A DNA stretch of 64,000 nt. Origin: UBA1205 sp045598105. GTDB lineage: Bacteria > Bacteroidota > Bacteroidia > Bacteroidales > WCHB1-69. The position numbers and the translations under genes were made by a program. Shown in pieces: positions 36,528-44,853 of the stretch (its first letter is position 1; every line of letters begins with the position of its first letter). Under the pieces are notes generated by a model. That model was given only the letters and a program-made list of their open reading frames with translations, searched no databases and was not told the DNA's origin. The stretch is taken from NCBI GenBank assembly GCA_045598105.1, contig JAZLLK010000037.1, forward strand, positions 1-64,000, in the 5' to 3' direction.

Positions 36528-37590
36528 ATTTGAAAAATACACAGAAAACAGGGATGAAGAAGTAGGAAAACTACTGAGCAGAACTCAATTTATGGATGCG
36601 CATGCTAGTGCAAGAGATAGTGTGATACATAGTGTATTTGCATATCAAAATGATACCGATAAGGACAGAATATACCGTGGGGTAGTTATGAAGAATGATA
36701 AGGATGAAATAGTAGGGTACATGGGTGCCATGTATCAGCCATGTACTTATAAAGGAGTAGATTATGATATGTATCAAACCTCCTCCGCCTTTATAGATCC
36801 TAATTATAGAGGTAATTTATCCCATATATTTAAATGCTTCGCAGATAATGTTCCTGCTCATACTTTGGTTTCCAGTATAGGAGCTTCGCTCTCCAGCGTA
36901 ATACACAGTACCGAAAAGGCCGGCTTTATACAAATAAATCAGCAACGATTTGCCACACAATATGTATATCCTATCAGTATGAACGCGTTTGTACAGGAAT
37001 ATGCAAATAGCGGGTGGAAAAAAATAGTGTTAAATATGGCTAAGCCATTGCTGAAATGTGTATTTCGTAATAAAACCTTTAAGTTGTATGAATCGCACAT
37101 AATGCCGAATTTCAACAATGATTATACTTTGGTAGAGCAGGAGTATAAAAAGAGAAATTTCAATAATTTGGTAGTAAAATGGAATAGAGAACTGTTACAA
37201 CTGAAATTTGAAAAAAGATTAAATACACATATAGACCAACTGCGTGAAAATGAAATAGTGCATGTGTGCGTATATAATACTAAGCAAGATATAATAGGTT
37301 CCATGGTAGTGGCTAAGGTACGGGAATTTAATAAACTGATGCTAATAGATATGCAAACTATAGAGCATGATAGATCTGCCATAGTAGCCTCATTACTACA
37401 TGCCATTATGAATTCCAAATACGCTTCCTTATTGATATATGGAATAGAAGAATGCTATATGGAATGCATAAAGAAACAATATAAATTATTAAAGAAACAG
37501 AAAAATTGGAGAATCTATTACATTCCGTCTCCCTTATTGCCTACGGAAGATGTAAGTATAGTATATTCCGATGATGATGTTAATTATTAA
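36517..37590 (+). CDS. GNAT-like acyltransferase
   Basis: 357 residues from ATG 36517; an ATG four codons upstream (36505) is also possible, and both overlap the previous gene. EIVGYMGAMYQPCTYKGVDYDMYQTSSAFIDPNYRG resembles the acetyl-CoA-binding core of GNAT enzymes that add acyl groups to sugars or protein in glycan loci. The second half (VKWNRELLQLKFEKRL) looks like a repeated GNAT lobe. Substrate unknown. It is 14 nt upstream of the NodB deacetylase. Confidence 0.6.
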   Translation: MNVKFEKYTENRDEEVGKLLSRTQFMDAHASARDSVIHSVFAYQNDTDKDRIYRGVVMKNDKDEIVGYMGAMYQPCTYKGVDYDMYQTSSAFIDPNYRGNLSHIFKCFADNVPAHTLVSSIGASLSSVIHSTEKAGFIQINQQRFATQYVYPISMNAFVQEYANSGWKKIVLNMAKPLLKCVFRNKTFKLYESHIMPNFNNDYTLVEQEYKKRNFNNLVVKWNRELLQLKFEKRLNTHIDQLRENEIVHVCVYNTKQDIIGSMVVAKVREFNKLMLIDMQTIEHDRSAIVASLLHAIMNSKYASLLIYGIEECYMECIKKQYKLLKKQKNWRIYYIPSPLLPTEDVSIVYSDDDVNY

Positions 37591-37604
37591 TAAAACAAGA
37601 AAAA

Positions 37605-38477
37605 ATGAGTATTTATATATACAACTTTCACAGCGTTAGCAATGAGCAGTCTCCTGCTTATCCGCCTATGCCGGTAAAGACTTTTGAGCGGGTAATTAAG
37701 TACTTACAAAGGTATTATGTAATTGTTCCTCAAGAAGAATTGCTTACTACAGCTATGCCTTATACTAAAAAGGATAAGTGCGTAATTACCTTTGATGATG
37801 GATACAAGGACTTTATGGATAATGCTTTACCCGTTATAGCCAAGCATCAGGTGCCGGTCAGTCTGCATGTGGTAAGTAATACGGCTACTACAGGGGAAAT
37901 GTTTTGGACACAAAAGCTGAACAAAACATTGGAAGCCTATTATAAACAAAGAAAATCCATAACCAATGTTTTTCCTCAAATATATCATATTAACAATCTA
38001 AAAGATATAGAGAAAATTGCGGTAGAAATATATATGCAATTGTTAAATGACAATAGCAGAGATGATATCATAGATACCATGATTAATAATTTGCGTGCGC
38101 CCATAGATTCTACTCCCATGCTCACATGGGAGGATATACAGGCTTTGCCTAAGCAATGGGTAGCTATAGGCTCTCATACCCACAGCCACACCAATTTACT
38201 TACCTTATCAGCAGAAGAGGTTTATAATGAGCTGCTTGCTTCGTATCAGCAAATACAGGAGCACACCGGTACTGCACCTATATCCATAGCCTATCCTAAC
38301 GGACAATACAACGAAAACATTAATAATATGGCCCGTGAAATAGGCTATAAAATAATGTACACCTGCAATGAAGCTAAAAATAGGTTTAATACGTTAGGGT
38401 TATACAATAGGGAAAATGTGTACAATACCAGTTTCTGGAAGAATTGGGTTAAACTTTTATATTGGCAATATAAATAA
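37605..38477 (+). CDS. Polysaccharide deacetylase (NodB domain)
   Basis: 290 residues. NodB/CE4 enzymes de-N- or de-O-acetylate glycans with a metal. Motif 1 VITFDDGYKDF (residues about 60-70) and motif 2 GSHTHSHTNL supply the metal-binding Asp and two His; YPNGQYNE matches motif 3. There is no signal peptide, so it would act in the cytoplasm on an intermediate, or be exported by an unseen route. Second deacetylase of the cluster after the PIG-L protein. Confidence 0.9.
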   Translation: MSIYIYNFHSVSNEQSPAYPPMPVKTFERVIKYLQRYYVIVPQEELLTTAMPYTKKDKCVITFDDGYKDFMDNALPVIAKHQVPVSLHVVSNTATTGEMFWTQKLNKTLEAYYKQRKSITNVFPQIYHINNLKDIEKIAVEIYMQLLNDNSRDDIIDTMINNLRAPIDSTPMLTWEDIQALPKQWVAIGSHTHSHTNLLTLSAEEVYNELLASYQQIQEHTGTAPISIAYPNGQYNENINNMAREIGYKIMYTCNEAKNRFNTLGLYNRENVYNTSFWKNWVKLLYWQYK

Positions 38478-38478
38478 C

Positions 38479-40383
38479 ATGAATATATTATCAATCATAT
38501 ACTTATTGATATCTTTAATGCTCTATTATATAATAGGTTGGAGTATAACGCATCTATTTAAAGCAATTAATACAGCACATATATTTTATAATGTGTTTGT
38601 TCGTTTACTTATAGGGTTAGTTATAGTACTTACTGTTTATGCCTTCATAAAAACGAGTGGTCATACAATATGTTGTGGTTTTATTGTAGTTGGTATATTA
38701 TATATTATATCGTATATTAATCATAATCGCGAGCAATTCGTAACATTTCGTTCTATCACTATAGGTAATGAGTGTATCGCAATAGGAGTTGTGTTAGTAT
38801 TAGGAGTTTTATTCTATTGTTATCAAGGATGTTTTTTTTATCATAATATATGCAATAATATTCCTCACGGAGACTATTCGGGATATGCAACCATACAAGG
38901 AATACTTAATAGCTATGGTATAGAATCATATGCATGGCAAAATGTAGCATTGGAACATGGTACATTGCCAACTCCCTATCATTATTTTGATTTATGGTTG
39001 CCTTCCATGTATGTGTTTTTATTTAATATACCTGTATATGAAGCACAAGTGATAATATCACAAAGCATACTTATGGCTATACTAAGTGTAGGAATGATAG
39101 CATTAACAAGGCAGTTTACCCATAATAAGTTAATACAGGGACTATCCATATTGTCCATATTCTTTTCAGGACTATTGTTTTACAAAGTATTACCACAATC
39201 TTCGGACTTTATTTTTTCTAACTCCTGTAGTTTAAAATATTTGTCCGTTGGTATTTTTTTGCTTTTAACATGCATAAAAATAGTACGTAAAGAAGATGAT
39301 TATTATTATCCGTTGTTATGTCTGCCTATATTAAATATAATAACTATTCCATCAGTTTTAGGTTCCATATTCCTTATATTATTAGTACAATGTATTAGAA
39401 AAGAATTATCTGTTAAGATCGCTATTATTATATTATTAAAATTTTTAATAATAGTTCTATTTATAGGAGCATTTTATTGTTTGCAATCAAGCGGGAATAA
39501 TGACACATGGAAATTATTATCAGGTACGCTATACTATAATGTATTACAGCCGTTAAAGCCATTGAAAATATTGGCGGGAAGTCTGTTAATATTGGTAAGT
39601 ATCTATTTTTGTTATTTTATTCCATACATTATATGTATTATAAAAGAGCATGGTAAAATATGCCTAAATAATACAGTTTTATGTACCTTTAGTGTAAGTA
39701 TCCCCATTGTCGGATTATTAGCATGGAGTTATACAAATATTTTAGCAGATTCCATGCAATTTTTTGCTGTTACAGGTATTATTGTTATTAATATGTTAAT
39801 ATGGATAACAATAATGAAGTGCTATGTTAAGTGCAATAAGACAGGTAAAATACTATTAGGTATATATATAGTTGTATTATTTATAATTAATATATGGCGT
39901 TTACATGATGTTCCTTTTTATAGATATACTAAAGTTGAAAATGCTAATTATGTGCTTGCTGTGTCAAGTGCAATGAATGAATGCCATGCCGTAAAAGGTA
40001 TGTATTGCAATGATTCAAGCGAAATGGTGAGTTATTGGAGTTATAATGATTTTGGATATGGCAACTTGATGAAACCATTTGTTAAAGAGTTATATATACC
40101 CAAAGTATATCCTGCTCATAGTATAGAGCACTTTAATGAAATAGAGCAATTGAGAATAAAAAATGCTATAGCGAAAACAGCATTTGCTCATTTTATTCAA
40201 GAAAATACATCCATATCAAATTATGATAGTCTTCAATATTTATTTGCAAAACAAATAAATGCCGATTTTATCATGCTTAGTAAAAAATCAACTCTTAGCC
40301 CTATGTTTACTCCTTATATAGATACTATATATACAGATAAAATATCAGGAGAACGGTGTGTTATGTTAAAATCATTGCATTAG
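38479..40383 (+). CDS. Polytopic membrane protein, possible GT-C glycosyltransferase or polymerase
   Basis: 634 residues from ATG 38479; the frame extends 21 codons into the deacetylase gene but that part is not membrane-like. I count at least eleven hydrophobic helices between residues 1 and 480, then a soluble C-terminal domain of about 140 residues. A loop after the first helices contains NNIPHGDYSGYATIQG, with an acidic site reminiscent of lipid-linked-sugar GT-C enzymes. It could be a Wzy-like polymerase or a GT-C transferase; neither can be proved here. Very AT-rich. Confidence 0.6.
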   Translation: MNILSIIYLLISLMLYYIIGWSITHLFKAINTAHIFYNVFVRLLIGLVIVLTVYAFIKTSGHTICCGFIVVGILYIISYINHNREQFVTFRSITIGNECIAIGVVLVLGVLFYCYQGCFFYHNICNNIPHGDYSGYATIQGILNSYGIESYAWQNVALEHGTLPTPYHYFDLWLPSMYVFLFNIPVYEAQVIISQSILMAILSVGMIALTRQFTHNKLIQGLSILSIFFSGLLFYKVLPQSSDFIFSNSCSLKYLSVGIFLLLTCIKIVRKEDDYYYPLLCLPILNIITIPSVLGSIFLILLVQCIRKELSVKIAIIILLKFLIIVLFIGAFYCLQSSGNNDTWKLLSGTLYYNVLQPLKPLKILAGSLLILVSIYFCYFIPYIICIIKEHGKICLNNTVLCTFSVSIPIVGLLAWSYTNILADSMQFFAVTGIIVINMLIWITIMKCYVKCNKTGKILLGIYIVVLFIINIWRLHDVPFYRYTKVENANYVLAVSSAMNECHAVKGMYCNDSSEMVSYWSYNDFGYGNLMKPFVKELYIPKVYPAHSIEHFNEIEQLRIKNAIAKTAFAHFIQENTSISNYDSLQYLFAKQINADFIMLSKKSTLSPMFTPYIDTIYTDKISGERCVMLKSLH

Positions 40384-40389
40384 TATTTT

Positions 40390-42015
40390 ATGTATATCAA
40401 GATAAAAAAAACGATACATAAATATTGGTTTATATTATTTACCCTGCTATGCATTATGGCAGGTTTTTACCTGCTCAATCACTATACGCATCTCTATAGT
40501 GATGATTACAGCATAGCCTATGAGCGGGGTTATGGTCGTATAGACAATATGGAGAAGGTGTTGGCGGCCACGCGGGACTATTACCTCACCTGGAGTGGGG
40601 CAATCATGCCTACGGTAATAGGGCATATCATGGCGGGATGCCTGCAGGGCGGACCCGTATTTCATATCATCAACACCCTTATGGCGGCCTGTCTGCTGCT
40701 GCTTATGTGCCTGCTATGCAGGCAAAAAGAGGTAAAGGAACGGCATACGCCTGTTATACTGCTGCTATGGCTTATCATACTGCTATGGTGGTGCACGCCC
40801 ATGCCGGGAGAAACCCTGCTGTGGATGGCGGGTAGCATCAATTACCTGTGGAATGGAGTATGGATATTATTGTTTATATGGGTATATTATAAATATGCAT
40901 GCAAAAAAACAGCTGTTTTACAACTTTTGTTACTCTTTTTTATAGCCCTTATAGCCGGCAGCACCCACGTGCTGGCCGTAACGGCCTTAGGCATGGCTTT
41001 AATAGTATATAACATACTGTATCGCAAGCACATTACACGCACACATATAGTCATGTGCATGGGCTTTCTGCTGGGAGCGGCGGTATTGCTGCTGGCCCCC
41101 GGTAATAGGGTACGCTATCAGGAGATAATGGCGGGCTATGCGGGAGCTGTCGCACATATTCGGCACATGGTGTATTCCTGCCTGCTCACCTGGGCACACT
41201 ATAAGGCCGTATATGCCGTAGCCATAGTGCTTATAGTGTGGAGCATACGTAACCCATCCGGCTGCAGGGATTTCTGTCGCAATAATATGTGGCTGCTGCT
41301 GGTTACCGCCGCTATGGTGATAAGCTATAGCTTTATATTCCGCCCGGAACCCAGGAACGCCTTCTATGCGGAGCTGTTGGCTATGGTGGTTTTGGTAAAA
41401 ATGCTTACTTCCTATGTATCAGTTAAAAACAACGCCATATTTATAGTGTTACTTTCAATATTTACTATAGCGGATTATGCTTATGCCCTAGGTGCTGCCA
41501 AGCGTCAGTATGCGTGTAACATGGCCTTAATAGAGGAGTTGCAGACACATGGGGGAGAGGCCTGTTTTGAGCCCATACCCTCACCGCACCGCATGGTAAA
41601 TCCCATACGCATAGATAGCTGGGCACGCTATGGCATAATGCAGCATTACGGCTTACCACAGTTGGTGTTGCATCCTAAAATATATGCATTGCGGCAGCAG
41701 TTTCCACAGCTGTGCATGCCGGACATGCAGGCTAAACATATACATCCTTACGCTTATATTATCAATAATAAATGTGTGTTGCAGGTGCCTGCTGCCATTG
41801 CGGAGCATGATAGCATGATGGTGCAGGTTACTTATGCCGTGCCCTGTAAGTGGCATAGGGTTCTAAGGCATGTTATGGGAGTATACACCATGGAACCAAC
41901 CTGCTCATACAGCTTGCCGGCAGACTATGAATATGAAGGGTATAAGTATTACATTATCCCATCATTGTTTTCACCCCACGATGCTGTAGTAAGCAAATTA
42001 ACTATTAATAATTAA
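40390..42015 (+). CDS. Polytopic membrane protein, DUF6056-like
   Basis: 541 residues. After a first helix the HYTHLYSDDYSIAYERG loop contains the SDDYS acidic motif. That loop with DYYLTWSGA is typical of DUF6056-type GT-C-like proteins in surface-glycan loci. About ten helices follow, then a C-terminal soluble domain of about 150 residues. Base composition returns to the genome average. It is the last gene of the plus-strand glycan cluster. Confidence 0.7.
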   Translation: MYIKIKKTIHKYWFILFTLLCIMAGFYLLNHYTHLYSDDYSIAYERGYGRIDNMEKVLAATRDYYLTWSGAIMPTVIGHIMAGCLQGGPVFHIINTLMAACLLLLMCLLCRQKEVKERHTPVILLLWLIILLWWCTPMPGETLLWMAGSINYLWNGVWILLFIWVYYKYACKKTAVLQLLLLFFIALIAGSTHVLAVTALGMALIVYNILYRKHITRTHIVMCMGFLLGAAVLLLAPGNRVRYQEIMAGYAGAVAHIRHMVYSCLLTWAHYKAVYAVAIVLIVWSIRNPSGCRDFCRNNMWLLLVTAAMVISYSFIFRPEPRNAFYAELLAMVVLVKMLTSYVSVKNNAIFIVLLSIFTIADYAYALGAAKRQYACNMALIEELQTHGGEACFEPIPSPHRMVNPIRIDSWARYGIMQHYGLPQLVLHPKIYALRQQFPQLCMPDMQAKHIHPYAYIINNKCVLQVPAAIAEHDSMMVQVTYAVPCKWHRVLRHVMGVYTMEPTCSYSLPADYEYEGYKYYIIPSLFSPHDAVVSKLTINN

Positions 42016-42122
42016 TGTATATGTGGCCTTTTTTTCGTTGGCTATATCGTAAAAAAATTTTTTTATAAAAAAAAAGAGAAACAAGGGTGTATGGAGTCGC
42101 TGCACAAGTTGTAGCCTGTACC

Positions 42123-42177
42123 ATGTTTTTCTTATTTTTTTTCTTTTGTCGGTTAAACCGTGAAAAAAGAAAAACAT
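42123..42177. other. Long A/T-rich hairpin after the glycan cluster
   Basis: ATGTTTTTCTT (42123-42133) pairs with AAGAAAAACAT (42167-42177), with an inner CGGTT/AACCG stem at 42150-42160. It may end transcription of the cluster, though no clean T tract follows. The rest of the 466-nt gap to the TM1266-type gene holds the ATTGCAA palindrome and a promoter; I see no gene. Confidence 0.4.
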
Positions 42178-42253
42178 CATGTAATACATTGTTTCCCAAT
42201 GCTAATAAGTGTTATTACTGTATATAAACCAAAAAGAAAACACGTCAACCAAT

Positions 42254-42272
42254 ATTGCAATCCTGTTGCAAT
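42254..42272. repeat. ATTGCAA palindrome, short copy
   Basis: ATTGCAA, a five-base loop TCCTG and TTGCAAT. It shares its core with 10709-10733 and 48720-48744. Confidence 0.5.
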
Positions 42273-42396
42273 GAAATATAACATATATATTATTTAACAA
42301 AGAAAACAACGGTTGCAGTATACAACAACACATTCATAAGGTTATTTTTCTTTATTAAAAAAATGCTTTATAGCCCACAAAATAACAAAAAAAGTG

Positions 42397-42404
42397 TTAC
42401 ATTT
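42397..42404 (+). promoter_or_regulatory. -7 promoter element upstream of the TM1266-hydG pair
   Basis: TACATTTG matches TAnnTTTG, 78 nt before ATG 42482. Confidence 0.5.
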
Positions 42405-42481
42405 GTACTTGTAAACTTCACGAGGGATTGTATCGCTTGTGTAAGTAATGTTAAACCCCCTAATTCAAAAGTAACGCACTG

Positions 42482-42730
42482 ATGGAGAAGAGAATAGGAA
42501 CTATAAGTATAGTCATTACCCATAGAGGAATAGTAGAGGACGTAAACGCATTGTTGTCGTCGTATGCTTCCATTATACTTTCGCGTAATGGTATGCCCAT
42601 GCATGAGGAACACATTTCCATTATTACTTTGGTGGTAAAAAGTGATGCCGATACCATTAATGCGCTTACCGGCAAGCTGGGGAAGATACAGGGAGTGAAA
42701 GTTAAATCATTGTTAATAAAAACATTATAA
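42482..42730 (+). CDS. TM1266-type iron-only hydrogenase system regulator (ACT-like)
   Basis: 82 residues. The sequence RIGTISIVITHRGIVEDVNALLSSYASII and the HISIITLVVKSDADTINALTGKLGKI end match the small ACT/NikR-C-like family named iron-only hydrogenase system putative regulator. It is encoded 10 nt upstream of hydG, the usual partner. It may sense a ligand or control hydrogenase maturation; this is known only from context in the family. Confidence 0.85.
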   Translation: MEKRIGTISIVITHRGIVEDVNALLSSYASIILSRNGMPMHEEHISIITLVVKSDADTINALTGKLGKIQGVKVKSLLIKTL

Positions 42731-42740
42731 TATATTCATT

Positions 42741-44141
42741 ATGAAACAGGAAAAATTTCAGAACTTCATAGATCGTGAAAAGCTCTATGGATTATTGGAA
42801 GGGAATGTGCCTACCGAGGCAGAGTTGCAGCAGGTATTGACCAAGGCCAAAAAGTTAAAAGGTTTGTCTTTAGAAGATGTAGCCGTATTGCTACGGGTTA
42901 CCGATAAGGCACAAATACATGAAATAATGGAAACGGCCAAATATGCCAAGGAGCAGATATATGGCAAGCGTTTGGTTTTGTTTGCCCCGCTATACACGGG
43001 TAATGTGTGCGTGAACAATTGTGTATATTGTGCCTTCCGTCGTGACAACAAGGCCATTAAGCGTAAAGTGCTCAATATGGATGAAATAGAGAGCGAAACC
43101 ACCTCTTTATTGAAAGAAGGGCATAAGAGGGTATTGCTCATTTGCGGTGAGTCACCGCGTAATGACATCAACTATTATTGTGAGGCTATACGTCATACCT
43201 ATGCTGCCCGTTATAACAGGCACTATGTTCGCCGTATCAATGTAGAGTTGGCACCCCTCAGCATAGAAGAATTTCAACGCCTAAAAGCAGAAAAAATAGG
43301 TACTTACGTATGTTTCCAGGAGACTTACGACCCCATAGCCTATAAGGAATTTCATCCGGCCGGCACCCCTAAAGGTGATTATTTGAACCGTTTGCTGGTA
43401 ATGGACCGTGCCATGGAAGGCGGCATTAATGATGTGGGACTGGGCGTATTGTTCGGACTGGTAGATTACCGTTTTGAAATACTGGCCATTATGGAGCATG
43501 CTGCTCACCTGGAAGCCGTATTCGGTTGCGGACCGCACACCGTGAGTTTCCCGCGTATAGAACCTGCAGAGGGAGTGGAATTTACCAATCATATTCCTCA
43601 TCCCGTATCGGATGATGACTTTAAGAAGATAATAGCCATAATACGTATAGCCATGCCTTATACCGGCATTATACTCAGTACCCGTGAAAATGACGCCATG
43701 CGTAATGAGCTGATAGAATACGGCGTAAGCCAAATATCGGCCGGCTCCCGTACCAATCCCGGTGCTTACAGTGAAGAAGAAGAGGGCACAGGCAGCCAGT
43801 TCTCATTAGGCGACCATCGTACCATGGATGACGTAATATCCAATATGATAGATGGCGGCTACATACCTTCCTTCTGCACAGGTTGTTATCGTAAGGGCAG
43901 AGTAGGTGCCGATTTTATGGATTTGGCTAAGCCGGGTTTGATTAAGCAGTTCTGCATGCCTAACGGACTGTTTACCTTCAATGAATACCTTAATGACTTT
44001 GCTTCCCCCGAAACTAAAGCTAAAGGTAAGGCCCTTATAAAGAAAATAGTAGAAAACGACGTAAACAATAAGCAATTGCAGGAAACCATCAATACCAATT
44101 TGGAAAAAATAGATGGCGGTGAACGTGATATTTACCTATAA
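42741..44141 (+). CDS. hydG: [FeFe]-hydrogenase H-cluster radical SAM maturase HydG
   Basis: 466 residues. HydG cleaves tyrosine to supply the CO and CN ligands of the H-cluster. The radical SAM motif is Cys90-x3-Cys94-x2-Cys97 (CVNNCVYC). The C-terminal second cluster motif is exactly C-x2-C-x22-C (FCTGC through QFCMPN). That motif distinguishes HydG from the thiamine enzyme ThiH. HydE, HydF and a hydrogenase subunit are not present in the window. A terminator follows at 44189. Confidence 0.95.
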   Translation: MKQEKFQNFIDREKLYGLLEGNVPTEAELQQVLTKAKKLKGLSLEDVAVLLRVTDKAQIHEIMETAKYAKEQIYGKRLVLFAPLYTGNVCVNNCVYCAFRRDNKAIKRKVLNMDEIESETTSLLKEGHKRVLLICGESPRNDINYYCEAIRHTYAARYNRHYVRRINVELAPLSIEEFQRLKAEKIGTYVCFQETYDPIAYKEFHPAGTPKGDYLNRLLVMDRAMEGGINDVGLGVLFGLVDYRFEILAIMEHAAHLEAVFGCGPHTVSFPRIEPAEGVEFTNHIPHPVSDDDFKKIIAIIRIAMPYTGIILSTRENDAMRNELIEYGVSQISAGSRTNPGAYSEEEEGTGSQFSLGDHRTMDDVISNMIDGGYIPSFCTGCYRKGRVGADFMDLAKPGLIKQFCMPNGLFTFNEYLNDFASPETKAKGKALIKKIVENDVNNKQLQETINTNLEKIDGGERDIYL

Positions 44142-44188
44142 TAACATTACGCAAGCATATTGCATCGTATTTAATTGAATGTTAAACC

Positions 44189-44214
44189 AAAAGGAACCCC
44201 ACAAGGGTTCCTTT
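44189..44214 (+). terminator. Terminator after hydG
   Basis: AAAGGAACCC pairs with GGGTTCCTTT around a short CACAA loop, followed by TGTTGTT. Confidence 0.75.
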
Positions 44215-44281
44215 GTTGTTATATCCGACCGTAACCGGTCTTGCAGTCATGCCAAACCCCGGATATCAGCATCCCGGAACT

Positions 44282-44799
44282 TAGCGTATGCGGGAATAAA
44301 AAATTAAAGAAAAACAGGGACGGAAGGCCTTGCTACGCATGCTTATTGTATTCCTTCCGTCCCTAAAAAACACGCCACTTTCAGTGGCTGGAAAATTACT
44401 TTAACATACTTACTGCCAATGCTAAATAACTATATCACACACCATAATCGAGAAAAAAACGGAGGCATTTAACCTCAATTTTTAGTTTTAGCCAATGTTT
44501 AAAGGAATATCACCACGTTTTTTTCTGGTGAATTACCGTTAAAACGTTGAATATACAATGGTTATAGAAAACAGAATTGGTTTTCTCGTCCGCCGAAGCG
44601 GGCGTGTTTTCTCGGGACGAAGGACTTATAAAAAGCGGGTAAATGCTAAATTTTATCTGCAAGCCTGCGGCTTGTGAGTAAAATTTAGCGTTACACGCTT
44701 AGTTGCCATAGGCAACAGTACATCGTCCCGTGTTTTTCTTTAATTCTATTCTGCTTTTGCAGCAAAAACTCCGTATACACTTAACACAGCGAATGCGGG
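44282..44799. repeat. Composite intergenic element, copy 3 (short left arm, no internal module)
   Basis: Bounded by TAGCGTATGCGGG (44282) and CAGCGAATGCGGG (44787-44799). Left arm AATTAAAGAAAAACA from 44302; GGGACGGAAGG 44317-44327 pairs with CCTTCCGTCCC 44353-44363; the inner part of the arm is deleted relative to copy 2. Right arm: a CCGC/GCGG hairpin near 44590, GGGACG 44614-44619 pairing with CGTCCC 44724-44729, and the end TGTTTTTCTTTAATT at 44745. No gene is visible. Confidence 0.8.
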
Positions 44800-44853
44800 A
44801 AGCATGCGTTGAAAGGCACTCAGATAGTGGACTTTAGATGATAATTATAGGCA

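Noticed and set aside
42741..44141. Thiamine biosynthesis enzyme ThiH
   Set aside because: The C-terminal C-x2-C-x22-C cluster motif and the adjacent TM1266-type gene are specific to HydG.
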